Positions 35,634-44,048 are shown, counted from the stretch's first letter. The stretch is DNA of 64,000 nucleotides from Helicobacter macacae MIT 99-5501 (GCF_000507845.1 NZ_KI669454.1:1404746-1468745), one strand, 5' to 3'. The notes: generated by a model not told the origin, from the letters alone. A program made the numbers and translations.

Positions 35634-36533
35634 ATGAAAAAATTTACAATTATCCAATACACCGACCCTATGTGTATTTGGTGCTACGCACTAGATGTTG
35701 CGTTGCGCAAAATTGAGTTTAGCAATGCTAATAGCGTGGAGATTCAAAATACACTCGGGCTTTTGGTGCGCGATTATAGCGACATTATCGGCAATGATGA
35801 ATTTACGCCTCTGCGACTTCAAAAGTTAAAAGTGCAGATGAAAAGCCACTTTTTAGACGCCGCAGGGCGCGCAGGACTGCCTATAAACATAGCACATTTG
35901 GAGCAAAAACAGCCTCGCGATATAACCTCTCTGCCCGCAAGCCTTGCAATAGAGGCGATGAAAATCGTAGATGAGAGATTGCAAGGAGCGTATTTGCGCC
36001 GTGTGCGTGAGGCTTTTCACAGCGATGGGCTAAACACAAGCGATGAGAGCGTCTTGCTAGATTTGGCAGGCGAGTTTTTAAGCGATTTGAATGCGTTTAG
36101 AAACGCCTTGCAAAATGGCGAAGCACAAAATGCGCTTGATAAAGATTTGCAGCAATGCTACGCAAAGGGTGTGCGCTCATTTCCCACTATGGAGATTGTG
36201 TATGAGGGCAAGCACCAAATAATTGCTGGCTTTATGGGCTATGAGGAGCTAAAGGAGCATATTTCTAGGCTTACGCAGGGTGAATTTATCCCGCAAGAGA
36301 AGGGATTTAGCGATGAAAATCTGCTTGAATTTGTGGGGCGATTTGCTCGTGTGAGTGAGAGTGAGGCTACAAACGCGCTTAGCGTGGATAAAACTACGCT
36401 TAAAGAGTGCGTAGAAAGGCTATGTAGTGCGGGCATACTTGCAAAGCAGAATTGTGGGGAAAGCTACTTTATCACGCTAGCACAAAACTCTAGCTGTCAT
36501 AATGGGCAGTGTCAAAACGCGCTTTTTGCGTGA
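35634..36533 (+). CDS. DsbA-family (FrnE-like) oxidoreductase
   Basis: A 299-residue thioredoxin-fold protein. The active site is CIWCY near residue 14 (DPMCIWCYALDVAL), with the cis-Pro region VRSFPTMEIVYEG. This arrangement is typical of FrnE-like dithiol oxidoreductases, which are cytoplasmic; no signal peptide is seen. The last 60 residues (SESEATNALSVDKTTLKECV) resemble a small helical domain and end in a Cys-containing tail (SSCHNGQC), possibly a second redox or metal site. Between marR (19 nt) and yceI (28 nt). Confidence 0.87.
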   Translation: MKKFTIIQYTDPMCIWCYALDVALRKIEFSNANSVEIQNTLGLLVRDYSDIIGNDEFTPLRLQKLKVQMKSHFLDAAGRAGLPINIAHLEQKQPRDITSLPASLAIEAMKIVDERLQGAYLRRVREAFHSDGLNTSDESVLLDLAGEFLSDLNAFRNALQNGEAQNALDKDLQQCYAKGVRSFPTMEIVYEGKHQIIAGFMGYEELKEHISRLTQGEFIPQEKGFSDENLLEFVGRFARVSESEATNALSVDKTTLKECVERLCSAGILAKQNCGESYFITLAQNSSCHNGQCQNALFA

Positions 36534-36561
36534 TTTAAGATTTTAGATAAAAGGAGAAAAA

Positions 36562-37137
36562 ATGAAAAGATTACTAAAAATTGTCGGGATATGTATCGTA
36601 GTATGCGGACTTGGACTAGGTGGCGCAGTGCTTTTTAGCAATGCTAGTAGAGGCGAGTTTATCACCCAAAAGAGCGGTATCCACTTTAGGATGATAAAGT
36701 TTGGCTTTATCGAAGTTCTTGGTGAGTTTAGGGAGTTTCACGCGCAAGGCATAGTGCAAAATGGCAAAGTCGTGGAGCTAAAAGGCACGATAGATGCGAC
36801 TTCTGTGGATAGCAAAAATGAAGTGCGAGATGAAAAAATCCGCGCACAAGAGCTGCTTAATGTCGCGCAAAATCCTGTGATAGCGTTTGAGATGATAGAG
36901 TTTGCCTCCTCGCAAAATGGCGATGATAAAGACAGCGATGATATGGGCACAGGCACTATTGTGGGCAATCTCACGCTAAATGGCATAACAAAGCAAGTAG
37001 CCCTAAAATCTCACATTAAGCTAGATAACGCACTATCGCTTCGCACGCGCATAAATGTCAAGGATTTTGGTATGTCAAACTTTCCTGTCGTGAGTGATGA
37101 AGTAGAGATTAGCGCGAATATCGCTTTAGGGGAGTAG
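36562..37137 (+). CDS. YceI-family periplasmic protein
   Basis: A 191-residue lipocalin-like protein. Residues 1-28 form a hydrophobic signal/anchor (LLKIVGICIVVCGLGLGGAV). The YceI signature strands are visible: IDATSVDSKNEVRDEKIRAQ, then IVGNLTLNGITKQVAL and NVKDFGMSNFPVVSDEVEIS. YceI proteins bind polyisoprenoid-type lipids. Third gene of the unit with marR and the DsbA-family gene. Confidence 0.92.
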   Translation: MKRLLKIVGICIVVCGLGLGGAVLFSNASRGEFITQKSGIHFRMIKFGFIEVLGEFREFHAQGIVQNGKVVELKGTIDATSVDSKNEVRDEKIRAQELLNVAQNPVIAFEMIEFASSQNGDDKDSDDMGTGTIVGNLTLNGITKQVALKSHIKLDNALSLRTRINVKDFGMSNFPVVSDEVEISANIALGE

Positions 37138-37406
37138 ATTTTACTAAGGGGATTTTGGCTTGTGATAGTCATTTGAGTTTGGCAAAAAAATACTAGAGAT
37201 TTTGTTTGGAAGTTTTGCCTTACTTGCACATTCTAGAATCTAGAGGCGTATTTTTATATCAGGGCTTCACACCATTTTTGCAAACTCTTTGTTTTTCTCA
37301 CCCTTTTTTTTATGCCATTTTGCTTTTTTTACGCCATTTTCACACCCTCCTTCCTCTTCACCCCCTTTCGCACTTTTTTCACACTTTTTTACGCTCTCAA
37401 AATCCC
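37138..37406. other. Intergenic region between convergent genes
   Basis: T-rich with several TTTTTTT runs and CACACTTTTT-like repeats. It holds a partial copy of the XbaI-containing palindrome at 37230-37245. No gene or clear terminator hairpin is seen. Confidence 0.5.
37230..37245. repeat. Partial XbaI-containing palindrome, copy G
   Basis: ATTCTAGAATCTAGAG matches 16 of 22 bases of the palindrome seen upstream of the Tat-reductase genes, but lies between convergent genes. It argues that the element is a mobile or repeated sequence rather than only an operator. Confidence 0.6.
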
Positions 37407-38018
37407 CTAAATCTCCCTTATGATTTTGGCGGGATTGCCCCCTACGATGACATTTGGCGGGACGCTTTTGGTTACCACCGCACCCGCAGCGATTATGGAG
37501 TTATCCCCTATGCTAACGCTTGGGAGGATTGTGGCATTTACGCCTATCCACACGCGTTTGCCAATTTTCACGCCCTTGCATAGCGTGGTGGAGCGATTTT
37601 GCGGATTGAAGTCGTGGTTTATCGTTATGACATTTACCTTTGGTGCGATAAATGTCCCCTCGCCAATCTCAATCCCGCCCCTATCCATAAAGGTGCAGCA
37701 AGTGTTGATAAACACGCCCTTTTCAAGGCGGATATTGCGCCCAAAGTCCGTGTAAAAGGGCGGCATAACCCACACACTTTTATCAAGCGCGTAGCCAAAA
37801 AGTTCGCACAAAATCGCGTGTGTTTCCTCGCGCGAGTGATAGCCTGTGTTTAGGTGCGCTACGAGCTTTTGGGCATTTGAGATGGCGTTGTGCATTTCCT
37901 CCCAGCCCTCACTCTCATAGTTTATGCCCTCGCCATTTATGTCGCGCGTAAAGATTTCGTGGCTAAAATCCACATTCTCTAAGCCGAGCAATTCTTTTAA
38001 ATTGAGTTGATTTTGCAT
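37407..38018 (-). CDS. Sugar O-acetyltransferase (maltose/galactoside acetyltransferase-like)
   Basis: A 203-residue left-handed beta-helix acetyltransferase, paralogue of the protein at 30650-31237. Hexapeptide repeats IEIGEGTFIAPKVNV, VKIGKRVWIGVNATI and [15 protein letters not shown], the catalytic histidine in ITINHDFNP and the [15 protein letters not shown] end are all present. It is a single-gene unit under promoter D. The two paralogues share the promoter type although they are 6.5 kb apart. Confidence 0.9.
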   Translation of the reverse strand: MQNQLNLKELLGLENVDFSHEIFTRDINGEGINYESEGWEEMHNAISNAQKLVAHLNTGYHSREETHAILCELFGYALDKSVWVMPPFYTDFGRNIRLEKGVFINTCCTFMDRGGIEIGEGTFIAPKVNVITINHDFNPQNRSTTLCKGVKIGKRVWIGVNATILPSVSIGDNSIIAAGAVVTKSVPPNVIVGGNPAKIIREI

Positions 38019-38054
38019 TTTGCCAATCCTTTTAAGTTTAAATTTTAAAACGCA

Positions 38055-38085
38055 ATTATAAAAGATGAGAGTTGCTATCTGTCAA
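38055..38085 (-). promoter_or_regulatory. MerR-type promoter D (acetyltransferase)
   Basis: TTGACA (38085-38080), a 19-nt spacer reading GATAGCAACTCTCATC, and TATAAT (38060-38055). It differs from the other copies in having the central bases inverted (GCAAC for GTTGC) but keeps spacing and flanks. No XbaI-type palindrome lies in its leader. Confidence 0.72.
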
Positions 38086-38187
38086 GGGGCTTTGTAAAAA
38101 ATTATAGTAATTTTAAAAAAACTAACTATGTATTAAGTATATATTTTATAAAATTCTGCAGAAAATACTAACTTAAGGAATAGTTCA

Positions 38188-39286
38188 ATGCCACAAAATC
38201 TATCAAACTCACCAAACCAAAATTCGCCAAAAACGCTCATCATTTACCTTTCATATCCCGGTTTGGGCGATAGCTTATTTTATAGCCATTTACCACGAAT
38301 CGCCAAAACGGCTAATGGGGGGGGGGGGGGGAAATTACGATAAAGTCTATATTCAGCCTTTTTATAATTTTAGAAGCGATGATTACAAAAGGCTTATTTG
38401 GGAGGCGAATCCCTATGTCGATGGAGTGTTAGAAAACTACTATATCACTTCGCCTTTTGGGTGGCAAAATCCAAACGCAAAGCCACCTTATGATGACACA
38501 CAAGCCTTTCCATTTTTCTCTTACAAAAATCTACCCTTTACACGCGCAGAAAATCTGCTTGATAAAATTATGCTTCATTTTGGGCTTGATGATGGGGAGC
38601 GAATGCACGAGCCAGAGATTTATTATAAGCCAAAATTTCGCCCCGAATTTCATAAGGTGATTTTCGACCCAAATTTTGTGTCCCAAGCAAGTTGCGAATT
38701 TAGCGACATACTCACCTTTTTTAAAGAAATGAATGTAAAAATAGACGCCGTAATGGGCAAAAAGCCCACAGGCAAAAATAGTGCCACGCAAAAGGCGTGT
38801 TTTGATTATAATATAGACACTGAATTTATAGAAACGCCTACTTTGGAGGACTTTTGCGATTTGATTTACTCAGCAAAGGCGATTTATTGCTTTGTAACAG
38901 GCACAGCGAGTCTTTGCGCTGCGCTTAAAAAACCAGCAAATGTTCTTGTGGGCACGAAAGAGCCTTACATTTGCCCTAGATACTTGCATTCGCCACTACA
39001 TAAATATTATAATATTTACCCCGCTGATATAAGGGCGAATCTATGTCCTAAACGCATAAAGCGGTTTAAGATTTTGGGTATAAAGGGGCAGATTAAGATA
39101 AAGCAAAAGAATTTTGAAAGGCTTTTAAGTGTTATAAAAGCCATTTTGCCAAAAAGATTCGGGGCGAATTTGGCGGAGCGTTTAGACTTAGCATTTGGTG
39201 CGAATCCAAGCCAAACACTCACGCCAAGAGAAGCCAAAACGCGCTATAAAAATCTCATAAAAGAAGTATTTGTGTTAAAGTCTTAA
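38188..39286 (+). CDS. Phase-variable glycosyltransferase, GT9-like (phase OFF here)
   Basis: An ATG at 38188 with AAGGA upstream starts MPQNLSNSPNQNSPKTLIIY, followed by LSYPGLGDSLFYSHLPRIAK. This matches the nucleotide-binding start of heptosyltransferase-like GT9 proteins. It enters a run of 15 G (38317-38331) and stops at 38341-38343 in the present frame. The rest (from NYDKVYIQPFYNF onward, about 318 residues, with FVTGTASLCAALKKPANVLV) lies in the +1-related frame and is read if the tract is G14 or G17. The full protein would be about 365 residues. It probably modifies lipo-oligosaccharide or another glycan. The donor and acceptor are unknown. Confidence 0.75.
38317..38331 (+). repeat. 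G15 homopolymer, contingency switch
   Basis: Fifteen G in the 5' coding region of the glycosyltransferase gene. ON lengths by frame are G14 and G17; G15 is OFF. Such long tracts are highly mutable in Helicobacter and are also prone to length errors in sequencing. Confidence 0.85.
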
Positions 39287-39313
39287 AATAATAATGTGCG
39301 ATGAGGTAAAACG

Positions 39314-40348
39314 CTAAATGCCCAATTCTTGGAATTCTTTTTTGATAACACCTATAAAAGAGCCACTATCCAAATAATAGTTTGGATAAGCTTGTTTAAG
39401 TAATTTAAATTTATCAAGCGAAATTAACACGACATCTATGTTCTGATTTTCTTTTGAATCTTGCTCATAAAAATCATAAAATTTCTTTGCTCCATCAAAA
39501 TCTTTTCGCCTAAAACCCATAATTCTCAAAGTATTTTTCGACAAATTAAGCACGACAATAAAGTAGTAATTTTTTTCATTAACTTGCTTTTCTATATTTT
39601 GCCCTGAAACAACTAGCCCTGACAAAGTTTTAAGAATATTGTGCTGTTTATCTAGTGTAGCGATTTTCTTGCATATATATTTTTTTGATAAATTCTCATA
39701 TTCACTTTGTTTTGTTGTATTTTCTATGCACGAAAATAAGGCACTAGATAATCTAAAAAATTCCTTATAATAATCTTCCCCCTCTCCTTGCTTAATCTTT
39801 GACTTACTTTTCATTCCCAAAACTTCCACCGCAGTAGCCCAATAGTGTTGCAGTTGAGTTCTAATCTGTAATTCTAATCGCATTTTAGAGGCATCTTTAT
39901 ATTCAAATATTTGATGAATCGAGCGGTAGCCGTCATTTTTGGGACTTGCTATATAGTCTTTGGTGTCAATAAGTTTAAATTTTCTACTACCTTTTAAATA
40001 TGTTTCCTCCATAGACTTTTGAAAATTTTTAACTTGTTGCATTTCCTTAAATACAACCCTAACCCCAGCAATATCTTGCATTCTATCAAGTTTCATATCT
40101 TTGAATCGTTTTAGTTTAAACTCAATAGAAGTAAGCCTTTTTAGTCGTCTCGCAACTATAATGGCTTTAAGATTATGGATAGTCAGCTTTCTGTTTATGA
40201 CATTTACCATAGCTGTCATAATAGGAATATGAATGCTTCGCCACAATGATACAGCCTTGTAATCATCAGGTGTAGCTTTGTCATTCCTTATATTTTCACC
40301 AGCTTTTCTAACTCTATTCTTAGCAATGATAATATCGTTTTCGCCCAT
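39314..40348 (-). CDS. RelA/SpoT synthetase-domain protein
   Basis: A 344-residue protein with a RelA/SpoT-type nucleotidyl-pyrophosphokinase domain: LDRMQDIAGVRVVF, IASPKNDGYRSIHQIFEY and RLELQIRTQLQHYWATAVEV. No HD hydrolase, TGS or ACT domain is present, so it is not the housekeeping Rel/SpoT. The C-terminal 110 residues (IDVVLISLDKFKLLKQAYPN) are a domain often attached to such solitary synthetases. It could make (p)ppGpp or act as a toxic small alarmone synthetase in phage defence. It lies between a phase-variable gene and the reductase operon, as a single gene. Confidence 0.8.
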   Translation of the reverse strand: MGENDIIIAKNRVRKAGENIRNDKATPDDYKAVSLWRSIHIPIMTAMVNVINRKLTIHNLKAIIVARRLKRLTSIEFKLKRFKDMKLDRMQDIAGVRVVFKEMQQVKNFQKSMEETYLKGSRKFKLIDTKDYIASPKNDGYRSIHQIFEYKDASKMRLELQIRTQLQHYWATAVEVLGMKSKSKIKQGEGEDYYKEFFRLSSALFSCIENTTKQSEYENLSKKYICKKIATLDKQHNILKTLSGLVVSGQNIEKQVNEKNYYFIVVLNLSKNTLRIMGFRRKDFDGAKKFYDFYEQDSKENQNIDVVLISLDKFKLLKQAYPNYYLDSGSFIGVIKKEFQELGI

Positions 40349-40454
40349 TTTTCAATCTTTTTTATTATATTTTGCATAAACAATGCAAATAAGCAAAAAA
40401 TAATCCATCGTAAATACAAACTTAAATTTTATTTAGTTTTTATTTGTAAATCCC

Positions 40455-40931
40455 CTATTTTGTGGCTTTTGTGAAGTGAATCACAAAGTTGCGTTTTTGG
40501 GATTTTAGCTTAGCAAGCGTTTGCGTATCTATGCGTCCAAAGCGCACTAGCCCACTATGAAAGGGTTGCTTTGCATAGAAAATCCCCAGATTCTCCCACG
40601 GAGAGAAATAAAACAAATCCCCCACTTGCGGGTCATAGCCATTTAGTCCGCTAGTGTTTAGTGGCTTTGGCAGGGCATTTGAGATTTTTTCTTTGCCCAC
40701 ATAGTCGCTAAATTCTAGAGTGAGAGGCAGTTGCGCGTAAAAATCACGCGTGGCAGGATTGTCCTCTAGCTCTATGATTGTGCGCACTTGCGCTTCGTCC
40801 TCAAAACTCATCTCTATCATCATTTTTGCTCCATTTGTGCTTTTATTTACGCTAGATTGCGCACCTAGTGGCATTACTATAAACACAACAAACGCTATAC
40901 ACGCCACAAATCCTTTAACAATTTTTGTCAT
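40455..40931 (-). CDS. Secreted cyclophilin-like fold protein
   Basis: A 158-residue protein with a cyclophilin-like barrel (MMIEMSFEDEAQVRTIIELE, PLTLEFSDYVGKEKIS, VGDLFYFSPWENLGIFY). Residues 1-25 are a hydrophobic Sec-type signal (GFVACIAFVVFIVMPLGAQS). I choose the ATG at 40931 because AAGGAGG lies 6 nt upstream; the longer frame to 41009 overlaps the preceding gene. After the signal, NGAKM is encoded by AATGGAGCAAAAATG, so a cytoplasmic form could start at residue 37. Last gene of the unit from promoter F. Confidence 0.85.
   Translation of the reverse strand: MTKIVKGFVACIAFVVFIVMPLGAQSSVNKSTNGAKMMIEMSFEDEAQVRTIIELEDNPATRDFYAQLPLTLEFSDYVGKEKISNALPKPLNTSGLNGYDPQVGDLFYFSPWENLGIFYAKQPFHSGLVRFGRIDTQTLAKLKSQKRNFVIHFTKATK
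40821..40834 (-). promoter_or_regulatory. Internal Shine-Dalgarno and ATG after the signal peptide
   Basis: TGGAGCAAAAATG lies in frame right after the signal and encodes GAKM, followed at once by a second ATG. The layout is the same as in the Tat-signal enzymes. Confidence 0.55.
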
Positions 40932-40983
40932 TTTTGCCTCCTTAAACTTCCAAAACGCACTTTGCAAAAATCTCACAAAATCC

Positions 40984-41715
40984 CTATTTCGCAGGTTTGT
41001 TAATACCAAAACTCTCTCTCACGCCAAAGCCTTGCTCCAAACATAGCCGAATCACAAGGTGTGCGATAGATTTGCGCGAGATATACGCACTTGGATTTTT
41101 GAATTTCTCGCCCTTTTTGGTAAGCTCATAGTCGATTTCATTAGCATTGCTAAACCACTGCGCACGGATTATCGTGTAGTCTAACCCACTTGCTTCGATT
41201 ACGCGCACAGCTTCTCGGTGCGGTGGATTGTAAGCGCGGATACGATTTAGCTCCGATTCGGGAATCTCCCCGTCATACACGCCGTAACTGCTTATCCAAA
41301 TGAGCCTTTTTAGCCCCGCTTCTTTCATCGCAGCTATGATAGTTTCTGCCATTTTTGGCAAGTCGCTCCCAGCGAGATTGGCATACACGACATTTACGCC
41401 ACTCATCGCGTTTTTGAGCGCGTTTTTATCCAGCGCATCGCCCTCGATAAGTTGCACGCGATTTGGATTTTGCTTTGCCACATTTGATAAGCGACTAGCA
41501 TTTCGCAAATACAGCTTCAAATCCGCGTTACTCCCTGCGAGAAATCCTTGCGTAGCGACTTTTGCCACGCTACCATTTGCCCCGATGATAAGCACGGACA
41601 CCTTTTCTTGCGTGCCTTTTATGTCGCTAAAGTCTTTTTCGCTCCAGCTTGTAGCACACGCGCAACCTACAAATCCAAACAATGCGCCACTAAGTGCGAT
41701 AAGTAATTTTTTCAT
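40984..41715 (-). CDS. NAD(P)-binding oxidoreductase (NmrA/SDR-like), possible lipoprotein
   Basis: A 243-residue Rossmann-fold protein. VSVLIIGANGSVAKVATQGF is the dinucleotide-binding motif, with MSGVNVVYANLAGSD and LIWISSYGVYDGEIP (Ser/Tyr of SDR-like proteins). Residues 1-22 are a signal with a possible lipobox (GALFGFVGCACA). Such proteins act as NADPH sensors or quinone reductases; the reaction is unknown. It follows the aldo/keto reductase by 25 nt in the promoter-F unit. Confidence 0.85.
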   Translation of the reverse strand: MKKLLIALSGALFGFVGCACATSWSEKDFSDIKGTQEKVSVLIIGANGSVAKVATQGFLAGSNADLKLYLRNASRLSNVAKQNPNRVQLIEGDALDKNALKNAMSGVNVVYANLAGSDLPKMAETIIAAMKEAGLKRLIWISSYGVYDGEIPESELNRIRAYNPPHREAVRVIEASGLDYTIIRAQWFSNANEIDYELTKKGEKFKNPSAYISRKSIAHLVIRLCLEQGFGVRESFGINKPAK

Positions 41716-41740
41716 TGTGAATCTCCTTTATTTTTAAATT

Positions 41741-42691
41741 CTAACTATCCCAGCCAAACTGCGAAGTATTCGTATCCATTGCGCTTAATGTCGCCTTATC
41801 ACGCTCATCAAGCGCGAAGTCAAACACAGCGATATTTTCTTGCATTCGCTCTAGCCTAGAAGTCTTTGGAATCACTACTATGCCTTGCTCTATGAGAAAT
41901 CGCAATGCCACTTGCGCCATAGTTTTGTTATGCTTTTTAGCGATTTGTAGCAAGGTAGCGTTGTGAAAAAAGTCGTTTTTCCCCGCCACAAAAGGACTCC
42001 ACGACTGCAAAATAATGCCTTGCTTTTTCATCACTTCACGCAGGGATTTTTGCTGATGAAAAATATGCGTTTGGCATTGATTTATCGCAGGGACTACCTC
42101 GCAACCTTCAATAAAATCCGCCAAATCCTTTTGCTTAAAGTTTGAGATTCCAAGTGCGCGGATTGCACCCTCTTTGTAGAGCCTTTCCATTGCCTTATAC
42201 ATTTGCTTTGCATTCCTGTAAGTGTCGTGGATAAGGAGCAAATCAAGCCTATCAAGCCTTAGCTTTTTCATTGAGGTTTCAAAAGCCCTTAGCGTCTCAT
42301 CATAGCCCATATTGCTTGAGAGTTTGGTAGTGATGAAAAACTCCTCGCGCTTAATTTCTGCAAGCGCGTTTGCCACTGCGTTGCCTACTTCGCGCTCGTT
42401 GCCATACATTTGCGCGGTGTCAATTAGTCGGTAGCCCACTTGCAAGGCTTGGCTTATGGCTTCTTGCCCGCTTTTGCCACTAAGCCCATAAGTGCCAAGC
42501 CCTAGAATTGGCATTTTTATGCCGTTATTAAGCGTTAGAAATTCCATTTTTACCCCCTTGCTTTGTGCTTTGGTAGTCTTTGAATCCTTTGCAAATAATG
42601 GCAACGCAGTAGTCATCATCGCAAGTCCTGCGAACCTTGTGCAATCCGCGACAAACTCCCGCCGTTTGTTATTAAAACAATCACTTTGCAT
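41741..42691 (-). CDS. Tat-signal aldo/keto reductase
   Basis: A 316-residue AKR. It begins MQSDCFNNKRREFVADCTRF, then a hydrophobic part ending ALPLFAKD: a Tat signal. The enzyme starts MEFLTLNNGIKMPILGLGTY, with LIDTAQMY (Asp, Tyr), TTKLSS (Lys) and LLIHDT (His). An internal AAGGGGGTAAAAATG encodes KGVKM (residues 45-49) right before the conserved AKR start. Second gene of the promoter-F unit, 70 nt after the alcohol dehydrogenase; this gap contains palindrome copy E. Confidence 0.92.
   Translation of the reverse strand: MQSDCFNNKRREFVADCTRFAGLAMMTTALPLFAKDSKTTKAQSKGVKMEFLTLNNGIKMPILGLGTYGLSGKSGQEAISQALQVGYRLIDTAQMYGNEREVGNAVANALAEIKREEFFITTKLSSNMGYDETLRAFETSMKKLRLDRLDLLLIHDTYRNAKQMYKAMERLYKEGAIRALGISNFKQKDLADFIEGCEVVPAINQCQTHIFHQQKSLREVMKKQGIILQSWSPFVAGKNDFFHNATLLQIAKKHNKTMAQVALRFLIEQGIVVIPKTSRLERMQENIAVFDFALDERDKATLSAMDTNTSQFGWDS
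42545..42559 (-). promoter_or_regulatory. Internal Shine-Dalgarno and ATG after the Tat signal
   Basis: AAGGGGGTAAAAATG in frame encodes KGVKM. The purine-rich site is a little weaker than AAGGAG but well spaced. Confidence 0.55.
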
Positions 42692-42719
42692 TTCTGCTCC
42701 TTTTAATATTAGTTTTGCC

Positions 42720-42741
42720 CTCTAGATTCTAGAATCTAGAG
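42720..42741. repeat. XbaI-containing palindrome, copy E
   Basis: A perfect 22-bp palindrome (CTCTAGATTCT and its reverse complement) in the intergenic gap between two co-transcribed genes. No separate promoter is seen here, so this copy lies inside an mRNA and could form a stem-loop. Confidence 0.85.
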
Positions 42742-42761
42742 TGTGCGAAGATACACAGATT

Positions 42762-44048
42762 CTAACTCAAACTTTTCATATCAATCACAAAGCGGAAGTT
42801 TGCCTTGCCTTGCGCGACTTTTTGATACGCACTATCAAGCTGTGTGATTGGGATTAGCTCAATGTCGGGGTAGATATTGTTTTTCACGCTAAAATCAAGC
42901 ATTTCTTGTGTTTCTTTTATGCCACCGATAAGCGAGCTATACACTTTCCTGCGAAACTGCCAAATCATCGCGTTTGCGTCCAAACTAGGATTGTCTTTAT
43001 GTGAGGGCAAGCCCACGATTGCCATTTCGCCATACATTTTTAGCATTTTTTGATACGCGTTTATATCGTAATGATAGGGAATCGTAGAGATGATGAAGTC
43101 AAATTCATTTGTGATTTGGCTAAACTCTTTGCTATTCACATTGACAAATCGCTTCGCACCAAGCCCTAGCACCGCTTCGCGCTTATCTACTATGTCAAAT
43201 CCCGTAACCTCCGCGCCAAGTGCCACCATATATTTCACTGCCAAATGTCCTAGTCCGCCCACACCTGCTACGGCGACTTTTTGCCCTTTTTTGACTTTGC
43301 TAAACATTATGGGCGAGTAAGTTGTGATTCCAGCGCAAAGCAGTGGCGCGACTTTTTCTATTTGCGCGGTTTTTGGCACTTTTATGGCAAATTTTTCACT
43401 CACTACATAGTTGTTTGAGTAGCCACCGAAAGTGATTTCATCGTTATGAAAGACATCTTTGCTATTGTAAGTAAAGACGGTTTTAGCGTTTGTGCAAAAC
43501 TGCTCTTCGCTGCGTTTGCACGCTTCGCACTCCCCGCAAGAATTTACCATACAGCCAATCCCCGCGTAATCGCCTATTTTAAATTTGCGCACTTTCTCTC
43601 CCACTGCGATTACGCGCCCTGCGATTTCGTGTCCGGGTATCATAGGATAGTTTGGCTTGCCGTGCTCGCCCAAAACCGCGTGCAAGTCGCTGTGGCAAAT
43701 CCCCGCGTAGAGGATTTCTATGAGTATATCATTTGCGCCTAATGGGTGGCGTGTGAAGCTATGGGGCTTAAATTTGAAATCCTTGCTAAAAGCTGCGTAG
43801 CCTTTGCTTTGGATTCGCGCCCCGCTTTTTGCTTGGGATATTGCTTCATTTGAGCCGATGATTTGGCTTGCGCTCATTGTGCTTGCAGTGTTTGCTTGCG
43901 TGCTGCTAAAAATCGCGCCACCAAAAAGGGCTACGCCCGCGCTTAGTTTGGCAGAGTTTTTGACAAACTCGCGCCTTTTCTCATCGCGACAATCGCGCTG
44001 TGTGTCGTGCAATTTACCTTGCAATTTATCTTGAATATTTGTTTTCAT
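42762..44048 (-). CDS. Tat-signal zinc-dependent alcohol dehydrogenase
   Basis: A 428-residue medium-chain dehydrogenase of the cinnamyl-alcohol dehydrogenase/YahK type. The signal part has DEKRREFVKNSAKLSAGVAL. The catalytic zinc site is GICHSDLH and GHEIAGRV; the structural zinc Cys cluster is CGECEACKRSEEQFC; NADP(H) binding is in VAGVGGLGHLAVKY. It probably reduces aldehydes. At the junction where relatives have KGAxM it reads KSGARIQSKG, so the internal ATG has become an Ile codon. First gene of the promoter-F unit. The full enzyme is normally cytoplasmic, so a Tat signal is notable. Confidence 0.92.
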   Translation of the reverse strand: MKTNIQDKLQGKLHDTQRDCRDEKRREFVKNSAKLSAGVALFGGAIFSSTQANTASTMSASQIIGSNEAISQAKSGARIQSKGYAAFSKDFKFKPHSFTRHPLGANDILIEILYAGICHSDLHAVLGEHGKPNYPMIPGHEIAGRVIAVGEKVRKFKIGDYAGIGCMVNSCGECEACKRSEEQFCTNAKTVFTYNSKDVFHNDEITFGGYSNNYVVSEKFAIKVPKTAQIEKVAPLLCAGITTYSPIMFSKVKKGQKVAVAGVGGLGHLAVKYMVALGAEVTGFDIVDKREAVLGLGAKRFVNVNSKEFSQITNEFDFIISTIPYHYDINAYQKMLKMYGEMAIVGLPSHKDNPSLDANAMIWQFRRKVYSSLIGGIKETQEMLDFSVKNNIYPDIELIPITQLDSAYQKVAQGKANFRFVIDMKSLS

